From contig NC_092801.1 in NCBI RefSeq assembly GCF_918797505.1, positions 15,810,001 to 15,874,000 of the forward strand: a stretch of 64,000 bases of DNA, read 5' to 3'. Position 1 is the stretch's first letter, and each line of letters begins with the position of its first letter. Below are positions 22,101-32,544 of this stretch, piece by piece. A program made the translations under genes and the position numbers. The notes beneath the pieces were generated by a model, which did no database searches, was not told the origin of the DNA, and worked only from the letters and a program-made list of their open reading frames with translations. This stretch comes from Bemisia tabaci (lineage: Eukaryota > Arthropoda > Insecta > Hemiptera > Aleyrodidae).

Positions 22101-25100
22101 TCGTGATTGCAATTTTTCAGGGATCCAGGCCTCTTTGAAAATGTTTTTTTTAACCAAGCTTGTTAAAAACGCCATCTCTTACGATACACAAGTGGCTAGA
22201 ATTTTAAGATGATTCTTGTAAATTAGGTTGTTTTTTCTCTCTCCTTTTTTTTCTTGAAAATATTTTTTGTTGAGCACATTGAAAGATTGGAGTATATTGA
22301 ACGTTTGTTTGTCCATCAAAAATACTACATTGCACTAATAGCGCTTCAAAATTTTTTCAACATCTACTTTCAATGATTTTCCAATTCCTGCGGGACTTTT
22401 TTTCTTCCTTTTTTTTAAAATATCCCCCATGAAACTCAAAGAGTGCCGGGTTCTTGTGAGTAAAAAATTTGGTAGTGAAATCTTGATATTTTCCTCCTGT
22501 ATAGAGCATCATAATTTAGCCAAATTCCTATGATGTCTCTTTCAATAGGGGGTACAAAATTGGATTGCAATTAAACAATTCTGAGCTTGGATGAAACTTC
22601 GAATAGATTTTCTCAAGACTTAATTTTTTGACCAAACACTTCAAACTGTCATTACTCCTGTTTCTCACATTTTTTGGCAGTGTCTGCTCCAACACCTTTT
22701 CAAATTAATCTTTTAAGCAGTGGTACAATCTACATTCTGACTTAAGTTTTGTCACATTGAGATTCGTTTTCCCAGGGATGGTCACATTTACATAACTTCC
22801 GTCATAGGTGTCAACAGATCTGCCTTTTATCACACATAATCTCACTTTGATCTGAATAGAGTTAAACTGTGTAGCGTAGGTATGATAATTCTGTGTTCTT
22901 TTTTCTAGCAGGAGAGTCCGCTTGTGGGTCGTACCACAGTTGTACGGAGTGTCGAAATGATCCCGAGTGTGGTTGGTGTGACGATGGCTCAAACACCGGG
23001 CTAGGACACTGCTTGCCTGGTGGCAGCAACGGCCCTCACAGCCCTATGACTTGCGCCCCTCACTTATGGGCATTCACTTATTGTCCAAGTAAGTGCATCA
23101 ATTTTGGGCCCTGTGTACCGGTGAAATGAACAGCAGGCTGATTGTTGAAATTGATAGACAAAAAAGACATGGGAGGTCAGATAGACAAAAAGACAGGGAG
23201 TATAAAGGGATCCCATTGTTAGAATGGGTGGTTCTTATAGACTAAGGGGGTAAATGCAGAACTTACTACAGGGTCTCCCCTGGGTTGCCGTCATTTAGTC
23301 TATACCCACCTTTTATATCCATTGCAACTACCCGCCTCCACTAAAAGAATCCTTCCATATCCCTTTTGTCTTCTTTGTCTATATATTTCAACAATCAGCC
23401 GGCTGAGCTGTTCACATAAGGTGTTTTCCAAAAGAATCTATCTGCGGCAGGTAAATGGTAAAATCAGGAATTTTGTCAAATGCCCTAGCAAATAGTATTC
23501 TTATTTCGACTGAAATCCTGAAGATGTTCCTAATTTTAGACAAAATAATCCATTTTTCCTGTTAGAAAAAATCCTCAGAAAAAATTTGCATCGTGTACGA
23601 GTATTAACGATTTTTAGCTCCTGAACGAACATTGAAGTTTTCAGGACGTCTTCAAATACAAAACTTTTGAAATCTTAACATCTACATACATGAGAAGCAT
23701 TTGCAAAGGAAGGAATAAGATAAGTTTTTAGATTTGATGGGTTTTATTTCCCAAAACATTGAAAACTCGTGAACACCAAGTTGGGCTCTCTGACAAGTGT
23801 GATCTACTGATGAGGTCTAAAAAGACTCAAATCGGCATAGATCTCTTGACTTGACCTTAACTTAATATTCCAATGAAAACTGCCTGAGCTGAACACTTTC
23901 CCCTCTCAGTTTGGTATTGGTACTCATCAGAGTTAAAACAATCATTTTTGACTCTAATTATAATTTTTGGAACTTCTTGGCTTTATTTTCCCCCTGAAAT
24001 GGTGTGGACCCACCACCATTTCTCCACCTTGTTTATTTTTTATGTTAACTAATTTTCCCCCATTTTTTTAGCTTGCCAATGTAACGGCCACAGTACTTGT
24101 CCCAACAACACTAGTGTATGTGGACCATGCGCAAATTTAACCCAAGGTCGCAATTGCCACCAGTGCCAGCCTGGTTATTATGGAAATCCGCTGAACGGAG
24201 GCAAATGTGAACGTAAGTCCTTTTATATGTTCGTATTTTATTTTCTCGGCCCCTATATCTTTTCTGTTCTCTAAGAATCGTTTAATTTATTTCCATTTTT
24301 ATTGTGCGCCAAGGGTTCCAGAAAAAATCAGCACTTGTAATAATTTTACTTCCACAGTGCTGATTTCGATGAAAAATAAAACTTCATTTTTTTATTACAA
24401 TGCATCCTTTTTGACTTTATTTATTCATTTATTTATTTATCTATTTACAAAATACACGGACAAAGTCCATTAGCAAAGTTACAACAATAAAAACAAAACA
24501 AGAATGGCAGAAAGGAAACAAAAACAAATGTGAACAAATTCGAACAAATTATAAGATGAGGTAAAAAAATTAACAAAAAAAATAAATTCACATTTCCCTC
24601 CTAAGCTTCACCCCTGAAGTGGTCTCTCATCAGCGACTTGAAAACCCCTAATGTTACATCTAATAAATCGACAGATTTATAAAATCTGTAAAATCATCTA
24701 ATAAAACTTTGAGATGATCTTAAAATTTCACTCAGATATTAGCCACCATTGATAAATAGATGAATACTCAGGTATTTGCTGAAGAATACGGCAAGGATTA
24801 CAGAAGAATTCTGTGTTGGCTAGTTTTCTTTTTTTTTTTCAATAGTTTGCAGTTACGTTGAATCAGTAGTGACTTTCTCAACTCTCTTTCAAAAATGTTT
24901 TTTAATGAGAAAAAACTTTCCTGTGAAACATTTTTCTTCGAATTTTAACATTACTTTTATTTATTTCTCTTGCTTTTCGTAGCGTGTGAATGTAACGGTC
25001 AAGGAACGCAGTGCCATGGTGACACTGGGAAGTGTTACTGCACGACTAAAGGCATTGTCGGTGACAGGTGTGACAAATGTGACTCTCAGAACCATTATCA

Positions 25101-28100
25101 TGGCGATCCTACTAACGGTGGCTCCTGCTTTTGTAAGTTCAGTTTTTCTCTTTTTAATTTTTGGTCATTATGGGGCAGTTATGACTTGTTGCCCTCAAAA
25201 GAATACTGTCAAAATCATGGTTTCTAGGACCGAGAATAACCAGGATTTATCTGTATATGAAATATTTTAGGGAAAAGCAGTGAAAAATCAGGAAGTTGTT
25301 TTCAGAAATCAAGAATCTCTTTTTCTACTGCTTAAATACGTATTTGAATCGTCAAATCATCAGAATAATAGAGAAGCTTACATCGACCAGATAATATAAA
25401 CAAAAGGAACGCTTTTCAAATTGAGAACTTTGAATTTACGCCAAAGGATCGGCTGAAAGATAAAAAAATGGACATTCATACCTGGAATGGACCACTAGAC
25501 AAGGTACAAATTTAAGCATTCTGATACAATTCTCTTAATCAGAATTTCACGTAGAGCACAATTTGCGCAATGAAAACTAATGAAACAAACTCCAAATGAA
25601 GATATTAACGTTTTTATTTCACATTGGTTACGAGCAATTTGAACTGCCCGCTGACAAGAAACTCAAAGCTCTACAAGAGTCAAATCGCGCACTAAAACGG
25701 TTTCAACAAGCTTCTCAATGGGTAATGTTCATTTCCCACCATGTGTTGTTCAAAATATAAGTAATTTGCTACAGCTGAGCCGAAACGTCAAGATTGAGGT
25801 TGCCAGATTTTTATATCGCAGAGTCTGTCATGATAACATTTAGCGCATGATGCAAATCTTGCAGAGCATTGAGACTTCATGAGTGGGTGGTTTGAATTCA
25901 CGCATCAAGAATCATTAAAGACCTTTGGAAGGTGTTGATTTCGGTAATTTTCGTTGTGCGCGTCGTATTCTACGTGAAATATCAGTCAAGAAACATGTAT
26001 CAGAATGCTGAAATTCGTACCTTGTCTAGTGGTCCATTCTAGAGAGTCTTATAGAATTCCCCAAGCACAATAGGAAAAGTGGAAGAAAACTTTTGTTTCC
26101 CTTCAGGAAATGAGCCCCCAAAAATCAAGGAATGGGCAATGCTATGGATTCTAGTCTTCATGGTCCATATGTAATTTTACAGATAATTTTATCATTAATT
26201 TTATTGATGTTTTAAAAATCGTTCTAAATTTTAATTTTAAAGAAATAGCAGAGTGAGACATGCTGTCATGCTGAGACATGGCCTCTATTGACGATAAAAA
26301 CTGAAAAATATCAGCAAAATTGGTCATGGATCAGGAATTTCCCCGTGTGTCAAGCTCTTTTCAAATACATGCAGGTTAGCATAAGCAAAAATCAAACATA
26401 TGATTTACGAATAATTGATTGAATATTTGGATTTGTAAAATCGCACACGTTTCAATCTATTTCCGCAGAAAATTGGGAAGTTTAATTTGAAACATCAGAA
26501 AAATCTGAAATGACACCCGTGAGTGAAAAGATGGTAGCCAATTAATTTGTTTCATCAAAGAGAGTGAATTGCTTCAATTTCTGTGAAAAGTCAGAAGGCA
26601 TTTTCTCTCATGGAGAAAATTTACTAACTGTCTAACTCTAACTAACAGGGTAGCTGATCTACTTTTACTCTAACAATGAACGCTTTCCATCAAATCTTTT
26701 TTCAGACGAGCTAGCAATAGACTATCAGTTCACTTTTAATCTATCAAAGAAAGAAGACAAGCACTATCAGCAAATCAATTTCAGAAATAGTCCCACCAAA
26801 CCGGACATCGACGCTGAATTCAGCATAACGTGCTCTGTTATGGCCAAAATGAACATCACAATAAAAACAGGTCAGTTTAAGTTTTATGAACAACTGTTAG
26901 CCTTTGTCTTGCAGTAGAAAAACATACCTGATAGAGGATTGCAATGATTCATCGCCAGATTTTTTTTTTTTTTTTTTTTGATATAGTAAAATAAACAATA
27001 ATTATCATAAGTTGAAAATATGCAAATCTACTTATCAACCTGATATTCAGTTTGATCAATTACAGTTTTTTAAATGTATATATTTTTTATGGTGCAATAA
27101 ATGGAATAAGCCCAGGATTCCAAATTAAATAACAAAACATTTAGCCAATCATCTTCATTTTTTTTTACTCTTTTTCTCCTTATAAATTACAAAGTTTTAC
27201 CCTAACTTAGTCATTCTAAGTATTTTTATCTCAGATCTGCATCAGTAATTTCCCTTATTTTTCCTTGAAAGTTTCACTCTAACTACTTTCAGTATTATCT
27301 TATCTCCTTTACAAAAAGACCCAAAAAATTGCACTCTTCGATCAATTTGGAATCTGAAAAAACATAGACAATTTAAGGTAAAAAAGCAAGTAATTCCTTA
27401 CATATCATTTTATCAATTTCCCATATGTCTTTCTTATACTGTTAACTTTCTATTACAGCCAACAGCGCTGAAAAACCGTTTTTAACAGCTCACAACTGCA
27501 CGCAGTCGTATAAAACTAAATTCCTCAAGACTGATTATATTTTCGGGACGGAGAATAATATTTCGATGACAACTTTCCTCGTCTACGTTTATGATTTTCA
27601 TCCTCCGCTGTGGATCCAGATTTCATTCTCTCAGTATCCGAAGCTGAATCTGCAGCAGTTCTTCGTAACTTTCACATCGTGAGTGTAATGTTTTCACAAG
27701 GTTTTTCCATTGTGCTTTTCCAAGAGTCAATTTTACATTCAAGTTGCTTCCACCAAGCCAAGAAATGCCAATAAAATTAGTGTCTGTTAAGATTTACTTT
27801 TACCGGACAACATTTTTTTAAACCAGATATTTTTCAATTTAAGCGAGTGTGCGGAGAAACCAACTGCTTATGAAGTATGATGCCTAAAATAAAAATAATG
27901 CTTATTTCAGACGTTGTAAGTCTCAGCTAATTTTTTTTTCTTTTTTTCTTTCTTTTTCGGAAGACGAATCAACAGTCTCTATTTCTAGTTTGTATCTGTG
28001 AATTTTCTTCACTCATTCTTGACTAACTCACACAAAATTACAATGAAAAATTTAATCAGAGGTTTTTAAACGTTTTAATTGAGGTACACATGTTTTCCTT

Positions 28101-31100
28101 TTAGCCATCAATATCACAGCAGTCCTCAAATATTTCTGGAAGGTCGTTTTCAAGGTTCCTAGTATTGATAAGTCCGCTTTGCAGAATTCTGTAAATTCAT
28201 CTCAAGATTTAACTGTGTTGTTGCTTATTTTAGAGAGACATTTTTTCTTATCATTTGCTGCGTGATAATCAGTTTTATTCATTTCTTGATTTTCCTTTTC
28301 GAACCATCTTTAACTCAATAGGAAAATTTTGTGTGTGCTTGGAGTGTTAAACAAAAACTTTGTTTGTTTCAGATGTTTTCTTCTGCTTCTTCTCGTAGCA
28401 GCAATTCTGTGGAAAATAAAGCAGAAATATGACATGTATAGGAGGAGACAGGTAGAGATAAATTTAATTATTGTAAATTGATAAAACATGCCTAAACCAT
28501 ATTAGATTCTTCATCAAACTTTACCACATTCATCAGTAATAAATATAGTTGGTTCAGTTTCTGAAAAAATGGACTCTTCGTGCATTTTTAAATTCAATCT
28601 TGTGTGAAAATGCACTTTACTTAAATATTTTGGATTTGGAGGTCCAAGCATCTAAAAATTTCTTCAATAAGATGAGGAAGTTTAAAAATACAAGTGGAGA
28701 AGAGCGTGTGTCACACTGTCAAAATACTCCATCAAAATGTAAAGGTCAAGTGCTGTGATTGGTCCAAGTCATCAAATAAGCCAATCACAACTCACCATAC
28801 TTTGTCAAAATTTTGAGCAATTACTTATTTTCACTCAATCACAAGTTTCAGCTGTAACTATGGGTCAAAATGCAAGTCAATCAAGGAAAAAAGATGTTCA
28901 ATATCTATGATCAGTGCTTTAATATAACCTCAATCGACTCTCAAATCAGTTCTAGTCTTTGTTATCATGGCCTCAAGGAGCTAACTTTAAGTGATTTGCC
29001 ACCTAGAGCAAGTATATTTTCAGAAAATTGTTGAAGAAAACTTTGCTTAGATTTGTTTGAAAATAACCACCTGATTGAAGTTTTGTAAAGTTGTTAATCA
29101 ATCGTTCTTCAGTCATCTGAGTGGTACTGAAGTTTCAATAAAAACTGGGTAGATTTAATCTATGATATATTATTGACTATTCGCACAAAAAGTAAAACTG
29201 ATAAATGGCAATTTTCATCACAATTGTCTTGCTCATTTTCAAAACAAATTTTTTCTTATTTTTCTAGCGTCTATTCGTGGAAATGGAGCAAATGGCCAGT
29301 CGCCCATTTTCGCAGGTCGCTGTAGAGATCGAACGTAAAGATCAGAATACCATCTACGATGACGTTACGACACTCACTGTCTCGAGTTCACTTAAGCGCA
29401 GGAAAAAAGTAAGTTCTTGTTTTTGATCTTGAAGAATCAGCATCTTCAGAAAAAATCCTATTAAAAATTATGAACATCGTTTATTTTAGTCTCTATTGTG
29501 TTATGTACTTGCAATCGTCAGATCTGAGAAATAGATTATAATGCACAGTCATTTTCATCAACCTATGTCGAAAAATCAAGATGCGAATTGTCTATAGTCA
29601 ACATTCTTAATATCCTGATGTATAAGTTGCGAGTGGTCTAGTTGAGTTTCGCACCAAAAGAGAGCTTAAAGTTACATTTTAACTTGATAATTTTAAATTC
29701 TAAATTCAGAGGACTACGAATTTTCATTGCTTTTTTCAAAAACTATATTTTATCACCTTCAAACTTCCAAATATTTTGACTTCGGGCTACCTTCATATTT
29801 TTGGGCATTTTTAATGCCAATATGAGGTGTGGACCTGCAAGAAAGCAAGTTTTTAGACATCAAGGATATTGTATTTTAATTTTTGAAGCTCTGTATTTTG
29901 CCTCTATCGCAACCAGGAAAATCCCTCTCTGGTGTTTTGTGGTGTGCAGATCTTTCTCTGCAAAAAACTTAATTAAAACCAGAAATGAATGACTTAAGTA
30001 AGGGATTTGTATATATATTGAGCTCCGCTATTTAGATTAAAAAAAAAAAAAAAAAACGTTATATCTGTGCCTAAAAGTAGGTCTTGGGGGAACTTACACA
30101 ATGTGCAATTGTTGATATTAGAAATAAAAACATGATGTGTGACCATTTATTTTAATAATTTTAGATATGTGTTAAAATTTCTTGTAACTTCTAAAGAATA
30201 TATACACAAATTGAATTCAGTCTCCAGTCAGGAAGGAAAAACAAAACAAGTAAGAAAACAATTTGTCCTCAGATGGAAAAAAATTATTCTTATCAGTTAC
30301 CGGAAAAATCGTATTGATTTGTATTTTTTAAATGATTGTAGGATGAGCTTCTCCAGTTGAAATATTTTATTATTTCTTACGTTTGTCTGAAATTTATTTC
30401 ACCTGATCATATTTTGCTTTTGTCCTCTCTACAGGACTCCCCTAGTCCAATTGCTTTGGAGCCATGCGCTGGGAACCGAGCAGCCGTTTTATCTTTATTA
30501 GTCAGACAACCAATGGGCTGTGAATCCTTTACGCCCAGCGGCCAATCAGGTAAGCAATCTTTTCAAGAAAAATGTCAATTTTCCGCACTGTTGCTTACTC
30601 TCACCTTTCTCACCCACTGTCTAGAACATCTCAATTGAATCAATCATTTTCAAAAAGGCTCAAGTTCCTGGAATGGAAGTACAAGAAATACAGTCATACC
30701 TGTTTAAATCAAGCTGTTAAAAATCTCAGAGCTCATAAAAGTAATGTGCAAGAAGAAAGCAATTTACAATCGGACTGCAGTATTTCAGAAATCGTCCTAT
30801 TATTTCACTCATAAATTGAGAAAAAAGGGAATTGGCGTCTGAGCCCTCTTGAGAATGAACCGAAAAATTTCAAAATTCTCCCCCCCCCCCTCCATTTTTA
30901 AATTAAAGTTTGCAGTATAATAAATCTTTTTCTGCTTCTCACTTTCCCAGTGGATGCGTACTTAGCCAAAGCAACAAAAAATTTTCGATTTTTCGGCGTT
31001 TCAGTCTTTTTGAGAAAGACTAATTTAATTTTCCTAATCTCAGAAGGAAAGCAATGCACACAATCTTGGAGGTCAGTTTAGGGTATCTACTGTTTGAAAA

Positions 31101-31798
31101 AAGTACAGTTACTCTGATATAGTAAGGATTTCTCCAAATGCTAAGGGGTTGTGTGGAATTCTCAAGAAAAAGTACAGACAGATATGTGAGATTTTTGTGA
31201 TAAACTTGAAAAAGTAACCTCGAGAGTATGTAATATTTTTACTTAGTGCATCATGTAACGTTCTTGCAAAATTTCATAATTTGATTCAGTTGTTTTGGTC
31301 CATTTCTTCAACATCCTTGTTTTTAGCTAATCGCGCTGCAATACAAATGTTCCCATGCGGGTGTATGAATCGAATGAGGTGTGAGAATTTTTCCAGGTTC
31401 AAGAGGGGTTTCAGGAACATGGGAGTCAAATTAGCTGAAAATCTGTGTAGAATCAATCAAGCCATTTAGGACCTTAAACATAAACGAAAATTGTATTTTT
31501 AAAATGAGAATGCCAATTTAAAATATGGGAAGACTAAAAACATATTGCACCTCTGCATATACTTATAAAAACGATTTCTGACTGTGGCTGTTGCTTATTT
31601 TTGAAACTTATCACTCCAAATTTTAATCCCTTACTCACTTATATTTTCTTTTTGTTCTTTTCAGCAGGTCTAGTAATTGCCTCTGCTCTAGTCACTTTGG
31701 GTAACCCAAGGAAAGTCAGTATCGACCCTTCAGCAAAGATAGACACAACCAAAACGAAAATCCGAAAATCGAGTCAACACCCCGATAGCTGTATTTAA
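7179..31798 (+). CDS. ATRN: Attractin (distracted-like) type I transmembrane protein, complete
   Basis: Large single-pass membrane protein; in vertebrates attractin and its paralog act with the MGRN1 ubiquitin ligase in receptor turnover, and the fly ortholog is distracted. Exons: 7179-7438, 8611-8814, 9531-9659, 11876-12072, 14200-14373, 15170-15249, 15754-15913, 16573-16704, 17548-17731, 18266-18562, 20069-20402, 20892-21047, 21598-21787, 22909-23088, 24072-24212, 24983-25132, 26706-26870, 27459-27678, 28373-28451, 29268-29408, 30435-30549, 31665-31798 (stop TAA). They sum to 3822 nt with phases agreeing at every junction. Domain order: signal sequence, EGF, CUB, EGF pair, kelch repeats, PSI repeats, laminin-type EGF pair, a membrane-proximal domain, one TM and a cytoplasmic tail. 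The start could be 7179 or the in-frame ATG at 7200, which has the stronger context (AAAATGGCA). No C-type lectin domain is seen. Exon 9 uses an AAG acceptor, which is less common than CAG or TAG. Confidence 0.95.
7439..8610. other. Attractin intron 1
   Basis: AT-rich intron between the EGF exon and the first CUB exon. I see no repeat element or coding similarity; the short open frames in it lack family resemblance. Confidence 0.6.
9899..10287. repeat. Two-copy tandem duplication, 195-bp unit
   Basis: In attractin intron 3. A unit starting GAAACTAAAAGCGTTCC at 9899 recurs at 10094 with only a few substitutions (for example AAGTATGAATTG against AAATATGATTTG) and one small indel near the end. 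The high identity indicates a recent local duplication. Confidence 0.9.
10409..10646. mobile_element. Inverted-repeat element, family F copy 1
   Basis: Attractin intron 3, abutting the tandem duplication. Ends GATAGTGAAACTACTGGAC and its near complement GATCTGGTAGTTTCACTGTC give about 40-bp imperfect terminal repeats that include GTATCTCGTTTGCGATG. 238 bp, non-coding. Confidence 0.7.
11070..11150. repeat. Hairpin with arms of about 28 bp
   Basis: GAGCAAAGTCCATTTTTTCG...GAGCCC pairs with GGGCTC...CAAAATGGACTTTGC across a spacer of roughly 25 bp. Attractin intron 3. It may be the core of another small inverted-repeat element. Confidence 0.6.
11265..11520. mobile_element. Inverted-repeat element, family F copy 2
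   Basis: 256 bp in attractin intron 3, with terminal repeats of about 38 bp starting TCGACGGTGTAAGTCGGC and holding ATCACATAATTCGGTTTGC. The layout resembles the element at 10409-10646 (terminal arm followed by a TTTGC...GAT motif and a CTGTC/GACAG word), so they are probably one superfamily. Non-coding. Confidence 0.7.
12456..12839. mobile_element. CAGGG-ended element framed by 82-bp direct repeats
   Basis: Attractin intron 4. The core 12538-12757 (220 bp) has ends CAGGGTTGCCACA and TGTAACAACCCTG and internal GTCAGGGAAA words, the style of a very widespread animal repeat. Immediately outside each end lies the same 82-bp sequence, 12456-12537 and 12758-12839, differing at only a handful of positions. 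The copies stop exactly at the element ends. Confidence 0.8.
12840..14199. other. Remainder of attractin intron 4
   Basis: AT-rich, with no repeat or coding similarity that I recognise. The minus-strand open frames at 13121-13820 have no family features and lie inside the intron. Confidence 0.5.
14200..18562 (+). other. ATRN: Attractin exons 5-10: kelch beta-propeller
   Basis: Residues about 264-605. Successive blades are marked by the diglycine and Tyr signatures: SLYIIGGE, DKIYMYGGV, QKIYVYGGF, GSLMLVYGGNTHND and NSIYIYGGFDG, with RYGHSVAL, GGYGHSAAW and RFGHSAS preceding blades. FGHSPTYGFLNTVQDY (exon 8) and THNDTASSHGAKCYS (exon 10) are attractin-family hallmarks rather than generic kelch. 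The propeller is the ligand-facing module of the ectodomain. Exon 6 is short (80 nt), and exon 7 is separated from it by about 500 bp. Confidence 0.9.
14831..14851. repeat. Poly-G tract
   Basis: A run of G interrupted by one T in attractin intron 5. Similar G or C runs occur at about 30887, 40276, 42301, 50709, 52839, 63468 and 63769. Confidence 0.85.
18774..19162. mobile_element. 389-bp foldback element with TTAA at both ends
   Basis: Attractin intron 10. Two arms of about 190 bp (18774-18964 and 18973-19162) are near-perfect inverted copies around an 8-bp centre, so almost the whole element is a hairpin. The ends read ATTAAGGTGATTCGATGG and its complement. TTAA at 18775-18778 and 19158-19161 fits a piggyBac-type target duplication, but as TTAA is itself a palindrome it could also be part of the arms. 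Non-coding. The left arm has a few substitutions relative to the right. Confidence 0.85.
19545..19622. repeat. Partial family D element
   Basis: TTGTCTTCTTTGTCTATCGC followed by TTTCAATAATCAGTCCGC matches one end of the element at 23131-23405. The opposite end is not evident. Confidence 0.5.
19725..20015. mobile_element. CAGGGTG-type inverted-repeat element
   Basis: Attractin intron 10. Ends CAGAGTGTTTAC and GTAGACACCCTG are imperfect inverted repeats of the same type as the 48057 and 50435 repeats. Internally AGTACTG words recur (for example AATAGTACTGATT, AAAAGTACTTT). Non-coding, about 290 bp. Confidence 0.6.
20069..23088 (+). other. ATRN: Attractin exons 11-14: PSI cysteine-rich repeats
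   Basis: Residues about 606-892. Four PSI-like units: CNSSMSQSACLSS...CVWHRKWNRC and CSSLKDCNSCVQTSLKCGWC (exon 11), CAQYHSCQACSLLPQCHWHE (exon 12), CAQFTSCFNC...CIWCQNEERCVD (exon 13) and CGSYHSCTEC...CGWCDDGSNTG (exon 14). In vertebrate attractin a C-type lectin domain lies between the units matching exons 12 and 13. Here those exons join in phase across a 550-bp intron with no lectin-like coding sequence. Exon 14 has a tandem acceptor (TAGCAG at 22906-22911), so its first base is 22909 or 22912. Confidence 0.88.
23131..23405. mobile_element. Family D inverted-repeat element, best copy
   Basis: 275 bp in attractin intron 14. Ends CAGCAGGCTGATTGTTGAAA and its complement, with GATAGACAAAAAAGAC next to the ends; arms about 35-40 bp. 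Non-coding. Other copies at 34376-34535, 19545-19622 (partial) and 6318-6436 (degenerate). Confidence 0.75.
24072..25132 (+). other. ATRN: Attractin exons 15-16: laminin-type EGF pair
   Basis: Residues about 893-989. Exon 15 reads CQCNGHSTCPNNTSVCGPC...GYYGNPLNGGKC and exon 16 reads CECNGQGTQCHGDTGKCYC...CDSQNHYHGDPTNGGSC, two consecutive eight-cysteine laminin-type EGF modules, each on its own phase-1 exon. This suggests duplication by exon shuffling. Confidence 0.9.
24418..24450. repeat. (TTTA)n microsatellite
   Basis: Short ATTT/TTTA repeat in attractin intron 15. Confidence 0.7.
25485..26039. mobile_element. Family A inverted-repeat element, copy 1
   Basis: 555 bp, filling much of attractin intron 16. 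Terminal repeats of about 40 bp start GAATGGACCACTAGACAAGG and contain TTTAAGCATTCTGATAC. A diverged full-length copy is at 57912-58447. Internal landmarks shared by both: ATTAACGTTTTTATTT and GCTGAGCC. No long ORF, so non-autonomous. Confidence 0.85.
26955..26982. repeat. Poly-T tract
   Basis: Run of about 20 T in attractin intron 17; possibly the tail of a retroelement in reverse orientation, but no body is recognised. Confidence 0.6.
28452..31664. other. Attractin introns 19-21
   Basis: Non-coding sequence around exons 20 and 21. AT-rich with poly-A (about 30038-30056) and poly-C (30887-30896) runs. I recognise no element or extra exon in it. Confidence 0.5.
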
Positions 31799-32258
31799 CA
31801 CGGACTTTACTCCTGTCTTTACTTCTTCTTCTCTTTTTTCCTCTTATTTTTATTCTACGTTCTTTATATTTTGTTATTATTTATTTGTTCCCAGTACGCT
31901 CTTTAGGTTCCTCAGAGACATTGATTCGTCAGAAAGAGTTGTGAAACCAATTGACGGAACTCAAACTTGACTGCTTCTGAAGTCACGTAGCTTTCAGTAG
32001 GCAAATTTCCGTGACTGGATTCCGTCGAGTTTTTGACCTACTGCCAACCTCTGTTACCAACATTGCCAATATTCTCTCTGGGCAATGGTGCGCCTACAAC
32101 ATTTGATTTTCATGCTGGCAGCAATGATGGCCACATCTAAAATTCTCGAACCACCTCCGGAGGTGAGTTGAAAAGCGGATGGATGGGAACGTTGGCCAAA
32201 ATTCATCATGCAAGTGAGTTTAGCATTAGAATAAAAAATTATTAAATTTGTATCTTGA
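31799..32258 (+). other. ATRN: Attractin 3' UTR (start)
   Basis: Sequence following the TAA stop. A polyadenylation-like AATAAA occurs in GAATAAAAAATT near 32230 and again near 33422, so the mRNA end cannot be fixed. The first is poorly placed, because the foldback at 32259 follows it directly. Confidence 0.4.
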
Positions 32259-32544
32259 CCCTGATAAAAGTGTAGAGTTGATTTTCTTTTACTTTTCTTT
32301 AATCCATCATCGACGACGGCCGTTTCGGTTTTGGGTGTGTCTTATTTTAAAGTTTTTAAGTTTTTACAAGTTTCCAAGAGTTTTTATCTCATGAAGTAAC
32401 ACGTTTTAACAGTTCAGACACGTCATATCGCAGTATATTGCAAGGAAAATACGTAAGACCTGAAGATGGGATCCACCCGAAACGGCCGTCGTCAATACTA
32501 CTAAAGGAAAGTAAAAGAAAATCAACTCTACACCATTATCAGGG
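32259..32544. mobile_element. Foldback element, CCCTGATA ends
   Basis: 286 bp with arms of about 70 bp: the left arm starts CCCTGATAAAAGTGTAGAG and runs to GACGACGGCCGTTTCGG, and the right arm is its complement with about 10% change. The arms may extend a little further out. Non-coding. Confidence 0.8.

Larger units (their letters stand above)
26706..31798 (+). other. ATRN: Attractin exons 17-22: membrane-proximal domain, TM helix and tail
   Basis: Residues about 990-1273. Exons 17-18 start with DYQFTFNLS, the family's membrane-proximal block, and hold several N-glycosylation sequons. The single TM helix spans the exon 18/19 junction (CFLLLLLVAAILW, about 1118-1132) and is followed by a basic stop-transfer run (YRRRQ). 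The roughly 130-residue cytoplasmic tail keeps the motifs shared with mammalian attractin: MASRPF (exon 20), SPIALEPCAGNRAAVLSLLVR (exon 21, with its first residue shared between species) and the GLVIASALV block near the C-terminus (exon 22). The tail is the part known to engage MGRN1-type ligases in vertebrates. Exon 22 has a tandem acceptor (CAGCAG at 31662-31667). Confidence 0.88.
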
